A DNA stretch of 15,557 nucleotides from DASQDT01 sp036380435 (GCA_036380435.1 DASVES010000361.1:1-15557), one strand, 5' to 3'; shown: positions 1 to 6,369, numbered from the stretch's first letter. Made by a program: numbers and translations. Notes: a model not told the origin generated them from the letters alone.

Positions 1-242
1 TTCCAGATGTCCACGCCGCGCGCGCGCAAAGTGGCCTCGTCGGTGTCGCCGGAGAGAAACCAGTTCAACTCTTCAAAAATCCATCGAAAAGGCACCCGCT
101 TGGTCGTCACGATGGGGAACCCCTGACGCAGATCGAATCTCGTTTGATACCCGAAATATGAAATCGTTCCGACGCCCGTGCGGTCGGAATGCTCCACGCC
201 ACGACTCAGAATGACCTTCAGCAAATCCTGATACTGTCTCAT
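1..242 (-). CDS. thyA: Thymidylate synthase, N-terminal 80 residues (runs off window)
   Basis: Methylates dUMP to dTMP using 5,10-methylenetetrahydrofolate, in the cytoplasm, for DNA precursor supply. Only the first 80 codons are present; the gene continues beyond base 1. The reading frame begins MRQYQDLLKVIL and collinearly matches classical ThyA: the phosphate-binding loop SDRTGVGT (D20-R21), FPIVTTKR (residues 42-49) and EELNWFLSGDT, which carries the catalytic Glu (E58). The active-site Cys lies outside the window. The start is the ATG at 240-242, which matches the E. coli N terminus exactly. No clear Shine-Dalgarno precedes it. The ATG lies 37 bp beyond the R' box of an attC-like site (280-388), so thyA is either the chromosomal gene bordering a cassette array or itself the next cassette gene. 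Family assignment is very secure. Confidence 0.95.
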   Translation of the reverse strand, partial: MRQYQDLLKVILSRGVEHSDRTGVGTISYFGYQTRFDLRQGFPIVTTKRVPFRWIFEELNWFLSGDTDEATLRARGVDIW

Positions 243-279
243 GTCTGTTGCCCCGGTCACGACTGACCTGACACGTGTC

Positions 280-388
280 ATCTATCCCCGAATCAACCCA
301 CGCCGAAGCGAATAGCACACAGCATACGCCGGATGATACGAGTAGCAAAGAAAAGTCATTGAGGGGTCTGGTTGAATATAAAAGACCT
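280..388 (-). other. Degenerate attC-like recombination site (site 0)
   Basis: Imperfect palindrome between the thioesterase stop and thyA. Read on the plus strand, ATCTATC (280-286) followed by AATCAACCCACGCC faces GGGGTCTGGTTGAAT (363-377) and AAAGAC. On the minus strand this gives R''-L''...L'-R' with R' = GATAGAT, close to GTTRRRY. It lines up with the plus-strand reading of site 1 (1362-1471), sharing CTATC, the AACCC-CGCC arm and GGTT-AAT. The R'' box fits poorly, so this site is weaker than the other two and may be decayed. Confidence 0.42.
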
Positions 389-437
389 GCGGAGTTGCGC
401 GTCCGCTGTGCGGCGTCGTCAGGCTGATGAGAGTGAT

Positions 438-941
438 TTAACCGACGAGGTCGCCACGCCCTCGGAGACACATCATGGTTCCGAGCATCGTGGCCACGAC
501 CTTGCTCTGCTCTCCCTCGACCGCAAACGCGTCGGCCGTACACACGGTCACTGTCCGCCCCGCGCGCTTCACCTCCGAGCGCGCCAGCAGACGTTCGCCA
601 CGGGCCGGCGCGAGCAGGTTGACCTTGAACTCGACGCTCAAGACCGCCGCGTCCGCGGGCATCAGGCTGAACGCGGCGTACCCGCACGCACTGTCGAGCA
701 CCGAGGCGATGACGCCCGCGTGAAGAAAGCCATGCTGTTGCGTCAGGCTGGCTTGGTAAGGCAGTTCGATCTCCACCAAGCCGGGCGCGACAAGCGTCAA
801 CGCGGCCCCGAGCGTTTGCATCAACTGCTGGCGGGCGAAACTTTCGCGAACTCGGCTCTCGAAGTTTGGGTCCTGAGCTTGAAACATCAACATATAAACA
901 CTGCGCGCCCGCTCGAACGACTTGTCAGACAGCGGCGGCAT
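438..941 (-). CDS. PaaI/YdiI-type hotdog-fold thioesterase
   Basis: Probably hydrolyses an acyl-CoA thioester; the substrate cannot be told from sequence. The 167-residue protein carries the hotdog core with QHGFLHAGVIASVLDSACG at about residues 69-87. This is the PaaI-like H-G-x-x-H-A-G stretch with a conserved Asp (D83), followed by the strand LSVEFKVNLLAPARGERL and the closing strands RTVTVCTADAFAVEG. The ATG at 941 was chosen because GGAGAGG lies 5-8 bases upstream; a GTG at 947 is in frame. Many relatives begin nearer AQDPNFESRVRESFARQ, so a start at 893 or 887 is possible. The start overlaps the end of doxX, so the two are probably co-translated. Both lie between attC-like sites 0 and 1. 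Confidence 0.85.
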   Translation of the reverse strand: MPPLSDKSFERARSVYMLMFQAQDPNFESRVRESFARQQLMQTLGAALTLVAPGLVEIELPYQASLTQQHGFLHAGVIASVLDSACGYAAFSLMPADAAVLSVEFKVNLLAPARGERLLARSEVKRAGRTVTVCTADAFAVEGEQSKVVATMLGTMMCLRGRGDLVG

Positions 942-1329
942 CCCCACCTCTCCCTCTTTGAGCGACAGGCAACGTGTACCAGTAAGCCAATGCTATGAGC
1001 ACAAGTTGAAGCGGCAATCTTAACCACACTGCCGCGACATTATACTCCGGGTAAAACTCGTGATTGATCGCCATGTGAATGTTCGCAGGAAAGACCGCGA
1101 CCAACAGCGCGATCAGACCCCAGGCCGCCACGCGCGTGAACTTCGGAATAAGAAGTAAGAGGCCCAAAACTATTTCAGCCGCCCCGCTCAGATAAACGAG
1201 GAGCAGATGCAAGGGCAGGTAAGGCGGCATAATCTTCAGGTAGAAGTCAGCATTGGTAAAGTGATTGAGGCCAGCCAGCACGAAGAACGCCGCAAATAAA
1301 AATTTCAAGATAAGCTTGATTTTCTGCAT
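925..1329 (-). CDS. DoxX-family integral membrane protein
   Basis: A 134-residue inner-membrane protein with four hydrophobic helices at about residues 4-24, 38-62, 67-88 and 102-122. The segments GLNHFTNADFYLKIMPPYLP and YLSGAAEIVLGLLLLIP are typical of the DoxX/COG4270 group. Members have been linked to redox or detoxification roles, but no reaction can be read from this sequence. The ATG at 1329 is preceded only by a weak GGCGG. The ATG lies 32 bp beyond the R' box of attC-like site 1, a spacing often seen for the first gene of a cassette. The 3' end overlaps the following thioesterase gene by 17 bases if that starts at 941. Confidence 0.85.
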   Translation of the reverse strand: MQKIKLILKFLFAAFFVLAGLNHFTNADFYLKIMPPYLPLHLLLVYLSGAAEIVLGLLLLIPKFTRVAAWGLIALLVAVFPANIHMAINHEFYPEYNVAAVWLRLPLQLVLIALAYWYTLPVAQRGRGGDAAAV

Positions 1330-1361
1330 CCGCCACAGCTTACGATAACTCGCCCTTTGCG

Positions 1362-1471
1362 GCCTATCGCCGGAATTAACCCGCGCCGAGCGAGCAGCAT
1401 TCTAGCACCGGCTCAATAAAGAGCGATGAAAAGAATGCTATCGAGGCGTCGGGTTCAATGAGTTGTTCGGC
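1362..1471 (-). other. attC-like recombination site (site 1)
   Basis: A 110-bp palindrome. Read on the minus strand: R'' GCCGAAC, then AACTCATTGAACCCGACGCC (L''), a variable loop region, GGCGCGGGTTAATTCCGGC (L') and R' GATAGGC. The L'' arm has two bases with no partner in L' (TTGAACCCGACGCC against TTAACCCGCGCC). This is the extrahelical pattern of true attC sites, and it fixes the orientation. The right arm closely resembles the aadA-cassette attC arm as I recall it. The R' box has GAT instead of GTT. An inner stem, AGCATTCT/AGAATGCT (1396-1403, 1431-1438), extends the hairpin. Confidence 0.68.
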
Positions 1472-1534
1472 GCGGCATCCATCCTGCCGTTGCGACAGCC
1501 AATCTGCTGCTCGGCATGAAGCTCTCAACTGACT

Positions 1535-1596
1535 AACGCTTCAGCGTTGACATATCTCTGAAACTGAAGCTATCTTGCTTCAGCTTGTGATAGCTT
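1535..1596 (+). repeat. Overlapping, mutually exclusive inverted repeats over the promoter
   Basis: AACGC-ttca-GCGTT (1535-1548) covers the -35. CTGAAGC (1564-1570) pairs with GCTTCAG (1577-1583). AAGCTATC (1567-1574) pairs with GATAGCTT (1589-1596). The last two stems share bases and cannot form together, and they span the candidate -10. They could be an operator, a leader structure, or a copy of a dispersed palindromic repeat. Confidence 0.45.
1547..1576 (+). promoter_or_regulatory. Candidate sigma70-type promoter of the orphan ORF
   Basis: A perfect -35 TTGACA (1547-1552) is followed after 18 bases by TATCTT (1571-1576, four of six to TATAAT). It lies about 110 bases upstream of the ATG at 1686 on the same strand. 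An ORF placed against the direction of its cassette array cannot use an array promoter and needs its own, so this makes sense. Evidence is sequence match only. Confidence 0.45.
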
Positions 1597-1685
1597 ATTA
1601 CTCGTAATCTTCATGCGGGCGAGTTAGAAGGCAACGACAACCCTCCCTATCATCAACATCATCCTGAGGCTATTGGAGGTGCTAA

Positions 1686-2294
1686 ATGCTTCCCCAAGTA
1701 TTGTTGACTCTCCTAAGTAATCCCTTGGGTCTGGCTACGGTAGCATCTCCATTTATTGTGAATCACATAAACTCGGAGAAAGCTAAGCTTGCCGCCCAGA
1801 CGGCTCATCGGGAGTCGGAACTTAAACAGGCGAATGAAATAGCCGGTGAAGTCAGTAACGCGATGGATAATCTGGCTTATCTCAGTAAACAGACAATGTT
1901 TGGTATCGTTTTCCGAAAACTAAGCACTCCTGAAGATCAGGCGAAGTGGAAGGCGTACCAGGAAGCATCAATGAGATGGGAAAGTACTAATTCAACAACC
2001 CTTGCTCAAATGGAGATGTATTTCGGTGCGGATAACGCCGCAACCCTTAAAAAGATTCAAGATGATTTTGAGATTTTAGCAAGCCAAGTTGACGCCGCTT
2101 TTTACGAAAGGACAACCAGCAAGTGGTTTATTGAGGATAAGGAAGGTACTAAGCATGATTTTAGGAAAAAGTACTTTCCTGTTTGGAATAGGTTAATAGA
2201 CGAAATGACCGAGCTTTCCAAGGAAATGATTAGACAAATTCAGTATGAAGAAGTTGGTTCCCTTCGACATAACACCAACCTTATCCAGTCTTGA
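1686..2294 (+). CDS. Unknown protein, N-terminal hydrophobic segment plus helical region, cassette-borne ORF
   Basis: I do not recognise this 202-residue protein. It has one hydrophobic stretch (about residues 3-25, LLTLLSNPLGLATVASPFIV), then a long charged, probably alpha-helical region. A second half follows that is rich in aromatic and charged residues, including KWFIEDKEG and KYFPVWNRLIDEM. This suggests an N-terminal membrane anchor with a cytoplasmic helical domain. The start is well supported by GGAGGT at 1675-1680, five bases before the ATG. Base composition is clearly AT-richer than the neighbouring chromosomal genes, which points to separate origin. It sits between attC-like sites 1 and 2 but on the opposite strand to the array, with its own candidate promoter. 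Confidence 0.8.
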   Translation: MLPQVLLTLLSNPLGLATVASPFIVNHINSEKAKLAAQTAHRESELKQANEIAGEVSNAMDNLAYLSKQTMFGIVFRKLSTPEDQAKWKAYQEASMRWESTNSTTLAQMEMYFGADNAATLKKIQDDFEILASQVDAAFYERTTSKWFIEDKEGTKHDFRKKYFPVWNRLIDEMTELSKEMIRQIQYEEVGSLRHNTNLIQS

Positions 2295-2352
2295 TCCAGC
2301 GTTATTCTCCGGTGACTGTCGCCTCGCCAGACTTGCGAGCGTGGCAGTGCCG

Positions 2353-2376
2353 TAGCATTCTTCTCACTTAGCACCT
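2353..2376 (+). repeat. Short sequence shared with attC-like site 1
   Basis: TAGCATTCTTCTCA (2353-2366) matches the reverse complement of 1427-1440 at 13 of 14 positions. It is followed by TAGCACC, also found in site 1 (1403-1409). It could be the remnant of another attC or simply chance. No R or L boxes are recognisable around it. Confidence 0.25.
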
Positions 2377-2408
2377 CATTGGCCTGAGAAAAAAACAGTG
2401 GCCTTACC

Positions 2409-2512
2409 GCCGAACGCTGGGATTGAGCCGCCGCGCACACAACGACACCAGCCTTCAATCTGACGGGTGAAAGCCGCGCTCTTTCGCGGTTGGCTTGAAT
2501 GATTTATTCGGC
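2409..2512 (-). other. attC-like recombination site (site 2)
   Basis: A 104-bp palindrome. Read on the minus strand: R'' GCCGAAT, AAATCATTCAAGCCAACCGCG (the L'' arm with its spacer), a loop region, CGCGGCGGCTCAATCCCAGC (L' with spacer) and R' GTTCGGC, six of seven to GTTRRRY. The L'' arm again has extra unpaired bases (ATTCAAGCCAACCGCG against ATTGAGCCGCCGCG), giving the same orientation as site 1. It lies directly downstream of the minus-strand gene ending at 2549, where a cassette's attC should be. Confidence 0.68.
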
Positions 2513-2548
2513 GGCGTGTTGTTATCCACGCGCCTCAGAATATGTTCT

Positions 2549-2911
2549 TCAATGAGCTTCATCTTTTTTCAAAGCAAGCCATGTCCAAATCGCCGACAAC
2601 AAATCAATCAGGCCAAACAACAACAACGCTTTCGGAGCCGAGACCAACAGCACAAAAGCGGCGAAGTAAAAAATTACCGCGATGCGCGCCCACACCGTCC
2701 AGCGGATAAAAACTGTCAACTCCTTTCGCGCCGCCTGAACGTAAAAGAAGCTCAGACAAAGCACAAACATTCCATTGATTCTTATCCACACCTCGTTTGT
2801 CGGCGGCGCCCCGAAAACCTGTAAAAGCAGATTTGGGACGAGCAGCAAAAGCAAACCTAATCCGCAGAGGTAAATTCCGAAGACAAACAAACTTTTAGCC
2901 GCTTGACTCAT
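2549..2911 (-). CDS. Small four-helix membrane protein, uncharacterised
   Basis: A 120-residue protein of unknown function. It has four predicted membrane helices at about residues 7-31, 45-62, 67-88 and 91-113, and a short charged tail ending LKKDEAH. The pattern VPNLLLQVFGAPPTNEVWIR, then RWTVWARIAVIFYFAAF, resembles widespread small uncharacterised membrane proteins. The ATG at 2911 has only TAAGGT immediately upstream, so translation initiation looks weak. It is AT-richer than the genes at 2943 and beyond. The stop lies 36 bp before attC-like site 2, as in an integron cassette. No attC or attI is seen on its 5' side: only 31 bp separate it from the DUF6882 gene. Confidence 0.8.
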   Translation of the reverse strand: MSQAAKSLFVFGIYLCGLGLLLLLVPNLLLQVFGAPPTNEVWIRINGMFVLCLSFFYVQAARKELTVFIRWTVWARIAVIFYFAAFVLLVSAPKALLLFGLIDLLSAIWTWLALKKDEAH

Positions 2912-2942
2912 ACCTTAAAAATTAAGTTTTTACTCTGCCGCG

Positions 2943-3404
2943 TCAGGCGACGCGCCACACGTCCGTGAAAATTAGGAAGAGGAAGCCGTTATCGACGGGG
3001 CAGCGGTAGGCGCCGCGGGCGCCGAGTATGCGGGCGGCGATGTTCGTCATCGCCCAGCCGGCGTCCTCGTCGGCGGGCCAACGCTCCTCGGTCAGCTCGG
3101 TCAGGCCGTGCTCCTCGCCGAAGCTGCGGACGCGGTGCATGTCCTTTTTTCTGTCGTCGAGGATGCTCGGGTTGGCCCACGACCAGAGCCACGTGTCGGA
3201 GATCGTGGAGATGGAGCCAACCACCTGAAAGTCCGCGCCCACCTTGGGGACGCCGTTGTCGGAGAAGATGAACTCGCCGGTGTCCTGATCGTAGTCCCAG
3301 CGCTCGTACCCTCCCATGCCGAACTCGTTGACGAGCCGCCCCTGCTGCGTCTTGAGGTACTCGAAAGACTCGTGCTTGAACTGTTCGAATTCTTCCCGGT
3401 TCAT
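2943..3404 (-). CDS. DUF6882-like protein
   Basis: A 153-residue soluble protein without signal peptide or membrane helix. The segment DFQVVGSISTISDTWLWSWA (about residues 58-77), followed by NPSI, is the motif I associate with DUF6882, a family of unknown function. The preceding WDYDQDTGEFIFSDNG looks like a beta hairpin. I chose the ATG at 3404 (MNREEFEQFKHESFEYL). The upstream in-frame extension to 3473 would overlap pepE and reads as low-quality sequence. GGGGCGGGA lies just upstream of the ATG. It follows pepE by 29 bp on the same strand, so the two may be co-transcribed. Function cannot be inferred from that. Confidence 0.8.
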   Translation of the reverse strand: MNREEFEQFKHESFEYLKTQQGRLVNEFGMGGYERWDYDQDTGEFIFSDNGVPKVGADFQVVGSISTISDTWLWSWANPSILDDRKKDMHRVRSFGEEHGLTELTEERWPADEDAGWAMTNIAARILGARGAYRCPVDNGFLFLIFTDVWRVA

Positions 3405-3433
3405 TCCCGCCCCGAATCGTCTTGCGACTGACT

Positions 3434-4141
3434 TTAACTGAAAAGGAACTCCAGCGAATCGCCCGCGCCGCACTCGACGCTGGCGCGGCCGCCATAGAAG
3501 ACGCGCGCCGTCCGCGCGCCGATGAGTCTCGCCTCAGAGCCATCGACCCGGAGCATCGTCCCCTCGCGCAGCCCGACGACGTAGACGCCGGGGTTGACGC
3601 GCAGAAACTCCGCGATGCGGTCGTCGCGCGTCTCGCCGCCGTGTCCTTCGAGTCGCGCCTCTGTGTAGTGAGGGTTGATCTGGAAGGGGACGAGAGAGAG
3701 CGCGTCGAAGGTGGGCGGCTCGATGATGGGCATGTCGTTCGTGGTCTTGATGGTCGGGCAGACGACGTTCGTGCCCGCGCTCGCGCCGATGTAGGGCATC
3801 CCGGCGCGGACGCGCTCGCGCAGGGCGCTGATGAGACGCGTGTCGTAGAGCGCGCGCAGCAGTTGGAAGGTGTTGCCGCCGCCGACGAAGACGGCCTCGG
3901 CGCGTTCGACCGCCGCCGCCGGGTCGGCCGCCGTGTGTACCGACTCACAGGCGAGTCCCATGCGCTCGAACACGGCGCGCATCGTGACGGCGCTTTCGTC
4001 CCAACTCCACATGACGGTCGCGTAGGGCACGTAGAGGACGGAGCGGCGGCGCGCGCCGAGGAGGTCTTTGATGGCCCCTTCGGCGTGCGCCAGCGCGGGC
4101 GCGCCGGGGTTCTTCGTATTGCTGAGAAGGAGAAGTCTCAT
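3434..4141 (-). CDS. pepE: Peptidase E (alpha-aspartyl dipeptidase, family S51)
   Basis: Cytoplasmic serine peptidase that removes N-terminal Asp from dipeptides such as Asp-Leu. The 235 residues match PepE along the whole length: LLLLSNTKNPG at the start, FVGGGNTFQLL at 85-95, the nucleophile loop YIGASAGTN with Ser121, TTNDMPI with Asp136, and QINPHYT with His158. These residues correspond to the known Ser-Asp-His set of Salmonella PepE. GHGGETRDDRIAEFL follows, as in the family. Length is normal. The ATG at 4141 has no strong ribosome site. GC content matches the chromosome, so it is probably not part of the cassette region. Confidence 0.95.
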   Translation of the reverse strand: MRLLLLSNTKNPGAPALAHAEGAIKDLLGARRRSVLYVPYATVMWSWDESAVTMRAVFERMGLACESVHTAADPAAAVERAEAVFVGGGNTFQLLRALYDTRLISALRERVRAGMPYIGASAGTNVVCPTIKTTNDMPIIEPPTFDALSLVPFQINPHYTEARLEGHGGETRDDRIAEFLRVNPGVYVVGLREGTMLRVDGSEARLIGARTARVFYGGRASVECGAGDSLEFLFS

Positions 4142-4261
4142 CGTGGTGTTAGATTTCAGTCGAGTGTCGGGTAACTAAGACTCACCGCAGACTCAGGTAA
4201 AAATTCACACTGAAGTCTAGCCGAGCCAGCGGCTCGAAGGAAACGACGCGTGCAGCCTCGT
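4142..4261. other. Intergenic gap with hairpins between two minus-strand genes
   Basis: CGAGCC-agc-GGCTCG is a perfect 6-bp hairpin near 4220-4236. GATTTCAGT (4151-4159) pairs with ACTGAAGTC about 50 bases on, with one mismatch. Neither is followed by a T tract in the minus direction, so a terminator for the acyltransferase gene is possible but not shown. Confidence 0.35.
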
Positions 4262-5722
4262 TTAGCGACCCGCGTCGTCGCCGAGCGCCTTCAACTCATT
4301 ATGCAGCGAGCGGCGTTCGAGCAGAAGCCGCAGAAAGAGATGTCGCTGGCGAAGCAGGAGGAATGCGGCCTTGAACCAGCCGCGCATGTCGTAGAGTTCT
4401 TCGAGCGTCCGCATGGCGACGTAGCCGCACAGGGCGGCGGCCGGCAGGGCGAAGAGGGCCGCGCGCCAGCCCCAGAGCAGGAGGACGACGGCCGAGACGA
4501 CGAGCCACGTCAGCGGCACGAGCAGGATGGAAGCGAGAATCTTGGCGGTGGCGGCGGCCACGTCGGGGCCGTGGCGTGGGAAGAGGAGGGACAACACCGT
4601 CGCGCCGGCGTAGGCCGGAAGATGCAGGGCCGCGCCAATCAGCGCCAGCGGCGAGAGCAACAGGAGCGCCGCCCCGCGCAGCAGGAAGTGTCGGAAGACG
4701 AACCACGCCGAGTGAGACGAGACGGAGAGATTTTCCGGCGCAAGCCCCACGCGGCGCAGCTCCTCGTCGTAGCGGAGCAGGCGTTCATGCAAGCGCCGGC
4801 CGCGCTCGCCTTCGTCGCTGCGCGCGGGCATGCGCCGCCCCAGTGAGAAGCGCCGGAGAAAGTGGAACTGCTCGGCGACCGAGGTCTCGATGCGGATGCC
4901 CTCGTAGAGCGAAGAGAAGAGTTGTTCGGCGCGCTTCGCCACTTCCAGCTCACCTTGCGTCTCCACGTTCAGCGTCACCGCGCGCAAGCCCTCCTCGATG
5001 CGCGCGGAGAGCCGTCTTACGGCTTCGCGCGGCGGGTCGCCGTCTTCCGCGAGCGCGACGAGGGGCACGCCGAAAGGCTCGCCGAAGCGCAACAGCGCCT
5101 CGCTGCGAAAAGTGGTCTTCGACGTGTAGTAAAGTCCGACGGGGACGATCTGCAAATCCAGACCCGCGCCCGTCTCCGTATCGACGCCGAATCCTTCCTC
5201 GCCGCCGTCGGCGGCGGCGCCGACGGCCGCCGCGCCGAGCGCGATGCGCGCCGCGCCCGTCTTGAGCGGAAGCAGGCGCGGCTCGTCGTGCGAGACGCCT
5301 TCGGGGAAGATGGCGATGCAACGCCCACGAGCTAACAGCGCGTGACACGCCTCGAACGTCCGACGGTTGCGCGCCGTGTCTTCGCCTTCGTCCACGCGCC
5401 GGTAGAGCGGCAACGCATCGACGGCGCGCATCAGTGAGCCGACCACGGGCATGCGAAAAAGCGTTGACTTGGCGAGGAAAGAGATGCGCCGTGGGAGCGC
5501 GCAGAAGACGAGCGCCGGGTCGATGAGGCCGTTCGGGTGGTTGAGGACGAAAATGAGCGGCCCCGCCGTGGGCACCGCCGATGCGTTACTCGTTTCGATG
5601 CGCCGGAAGAACAGACGGAGCGCGACACTGACGATGGCCTGCACCAGACGCCCCGCCGGCCGACCCTTCCGCCGCAGAATCATCTCGCCCAGCCGCAGCA
5701 CTCGCACCTCTTCCGGCATCAT
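4262..5722 (-). CDS. PlsC-type lysophospholipid acyltransferase with C-terminal membrane helices
   Basis: Probably transfers an acyl chain to glycerol-3-phosphate, lysophosphatidate or a related lipid at the inner membrane. In the 486-residue form, FVLNHPNGLIDP (about 58-69) is acyltransferase motif I, with His62 and Asp68. The spacing is H-x5-D, as in the NHPN subgroup, rather than H-x4-D. IAIFPEGVSHDEPRLLPLKTG (about 136-156) is motif III, with Glu141. IVPVGLYYTSKTTFRSEALL is the later substrate strand. The C-terminal third has several hydrophobic helices, such as AALLLLSPLALIGAALHLPA and ASILLVPLTWLVVSAVVLLL, which are absent from minimal PlsC. The start is uncertain. The frame stays open to 5905, but that would overlap the divergent LysM gene and its leader. 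ATG codons at 5722, 5719 and 5794 are candidates, and none has a convincing ribosome site. Confidence 0.85.
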   Translation of the reverse strand: MMPEEVRVLRLGEMILRRKGRPAGRLVQAIVSVALRLFFRRIETSNASAVPTAGPLIFVLNHPNGLIDPALVFCALPRRISFLAKSTLFRMPVVGSLMRAVDALPLYRRVDEGEDTARNRRTFEACHALLARGRCIAIFPEGVSHDEPRLLPLKTGAARIALGAAAVGAAADGGEEGFGVDTETGAGLDLQIVPVGLYYTSKTTFRSEALLRFGEPFGVPLVALAEDGDPPREAVRRLSARIEEGLRAVTLNVETQGELEVAKRAEQLFSSLYEGIRIETSVAEQFHFLRRFSLGRRMPARSDEGERGRRLHERLLRYDEELRRVGLAPENLSVSSHSAWFVFRHFLLRGAALLLLSPLALIGAALHLPAYAGATVLSLLFPRHGPDVAAATAKILASILLVPLTWLVVSAVVLLLWGWRAALFALPAAALCGYVAMRTLEELYDMRGWFKAAFLLLRQRHLFLRLLLERRSLHNELKALGDDAGR

Positions 5723-5904
5723 CGGATTATAGCCGCAAAGCGCGTCGGCCGAGTGCCGTGCGCGCTCCCGCCGCCGCCGCGCGCGCGTCGTCATTTGACC
5801 TGAGGGCGGAACTGTTATAGAAGCGGAGTAGTGCGAGTACGACCGAAAGGGACAGGTCCGAGGACGACCGTCATCAAATTCCGCTACACCGGGAGGAGAA
5901 AACA

Positions 5905-6150
5905 ATGGCAGACGAAGATAACACCAACCCCGAATGGGGCGAGAACGAGTCGGCCGAGAGCGCGAGCGCGCCTTCGCCCGAAGTTACACACACCGTGAAG
6001 GCGGGCGACACGCTCTCGAAGCTCGCCCGCGAGTATTACGGCGACGACAAGCACCACCGGAGAATCTTCGAGGCCAACCGCGACACGCTCGACGACCCGG
6101 ACGACATCAAGGTTGGACAGGAACTGAAAATCCCGCCCGCCACCGAGTAA
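5905..6150 (+). CDS. Small LysM-domain protein
   Basis: An 81-residue protein. It has an acidic, Ser/Glu-rich N terminus (residues 1-26) and then one LysM domain: THTVKAGDTLSKLAREYYGD, IFEANRDTLDDPDDIKVGQE and LKIPP. There is no signal peptide, so it is likely cytoplasmic. The arrangement resembles the C-terminal LysM of E. coli Kbp (YgaU) rather than a secreted peptidoglycan hydrolase; that parallel is by domain style only. An excellent Shine-Dalgarno, GGAGGAG (5892-5898), precedes the ATG by six bases. It is divergent from the acyltransferase gene and is followed by a strong hairpin, so it is probably monocistronic. Confidence 0.88.
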   Translation: MADEDNTNPEWGENESAESASAPSPEVTHTVKAGDTLSKLAREYYGDDKHHRRIFEANRDTLDDPDDIKVGQELKIPPATE

Positions 6151-6167
6151 GCTTCAACGGCCCCGAA

Positions 6168-6200
6168 GGGAGGGCGCCCCGCTTGCGGGATCGCCCTCCC
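6168..6200 (+). terminator. Hairpin after the LysM gene
   Basis: GGGAGGGCG (6168-6176) pairs perfectly with CGCCCTCCC (6192-6200), and a smaller CCGC/GCGG pair lies inside the loop. It starts 18 bases after the stop codon. The stem is strong, but no T tract follows, so termination is inferred from position and stability. Confidence 0.55.
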
Positions 6201-6266
6201 GCCACACTTGCCGCCCGCCCCGTTCGGCGCGCGCGAGGCCCGCCGAGACCCGCAAGATTCTTCCTC

Positions 6267-6294
6267 TTGACATTTCCCTGACGTGTACTAGATT
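6267..6294 (+). promoter_or_regulatory. Candidate promoter of the kinase gene
   Basis: TTGACA (6267-6272), 16 bases, then TAGATT (6289-6294). Transcription would begin near 6301. This argues against the in-frame GTG at 6301 as the translation start and supports the ATG at 6370. Confidence 0.45.
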
Positions 6295-6369
6295 GACCGC
6301 GTGAACGCTCCGCCGCCGCCCATGCGAGGCGAAGGCGGCGCCCGCCGAATTTTTTACGAGGCAGCCCGA

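Larger units (their letters stand above)
280..2512 (-). mobile_element. Integron-like gene cassette cluster without visible integrase (CALIN-like)
   Basis: Three attC-like palindromes of about 104-110 bp (280-388, 1362-1471, 2409-2512) are all oriented to the minus strand and separate short gene modules. In integrons a cassette is a gene followed by its attC. Read on the minus strand, the membrane-protein gene at 2549-2911 ends 36 bp before site 2. The segment holding the ORF at 1686-2294 ends at site 1. The doxX/thioesterase pair ends before site 0. The ORFs at 1686-2294 and 2549-2911 are visibly AT-richer than the flanking chromosome, as is common for cassettes. There is no tyrosine recombinase of IntI type, no attI and no Pc promoter in the window. 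The call rests on hand-read secondary structure and box matches. A family of dispersed chromosomal palindromes that happens to resemble attC is the main alternative. Confidence 0.6.

Noticed and set aside
4148..4154. GTTAGAT as an attC R' box or attI core
   Set aside because: It matches GTTRRRY, but no L arms or paired R'' box lie around it and the flanking genes look chromosomal.
3422..4174. Plus-strand ORF opposite pepE
   Set aside because: It is a shadow frame; pepE matches its family end to end on the minus strand.
5723..5905. N-terminal extension of the acyltransferase to 5905
   Set aside because: It would run through the divergent LysM leader and its ribosome site and has no domain content. 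Later starts fit better.
6301..6369. GTG at 6301 as the kinase start
   Set aside because: It coincides with the predicted transcription start, while ATG 6370 has GAGG at good spacing and the family-typical MTPERW start.
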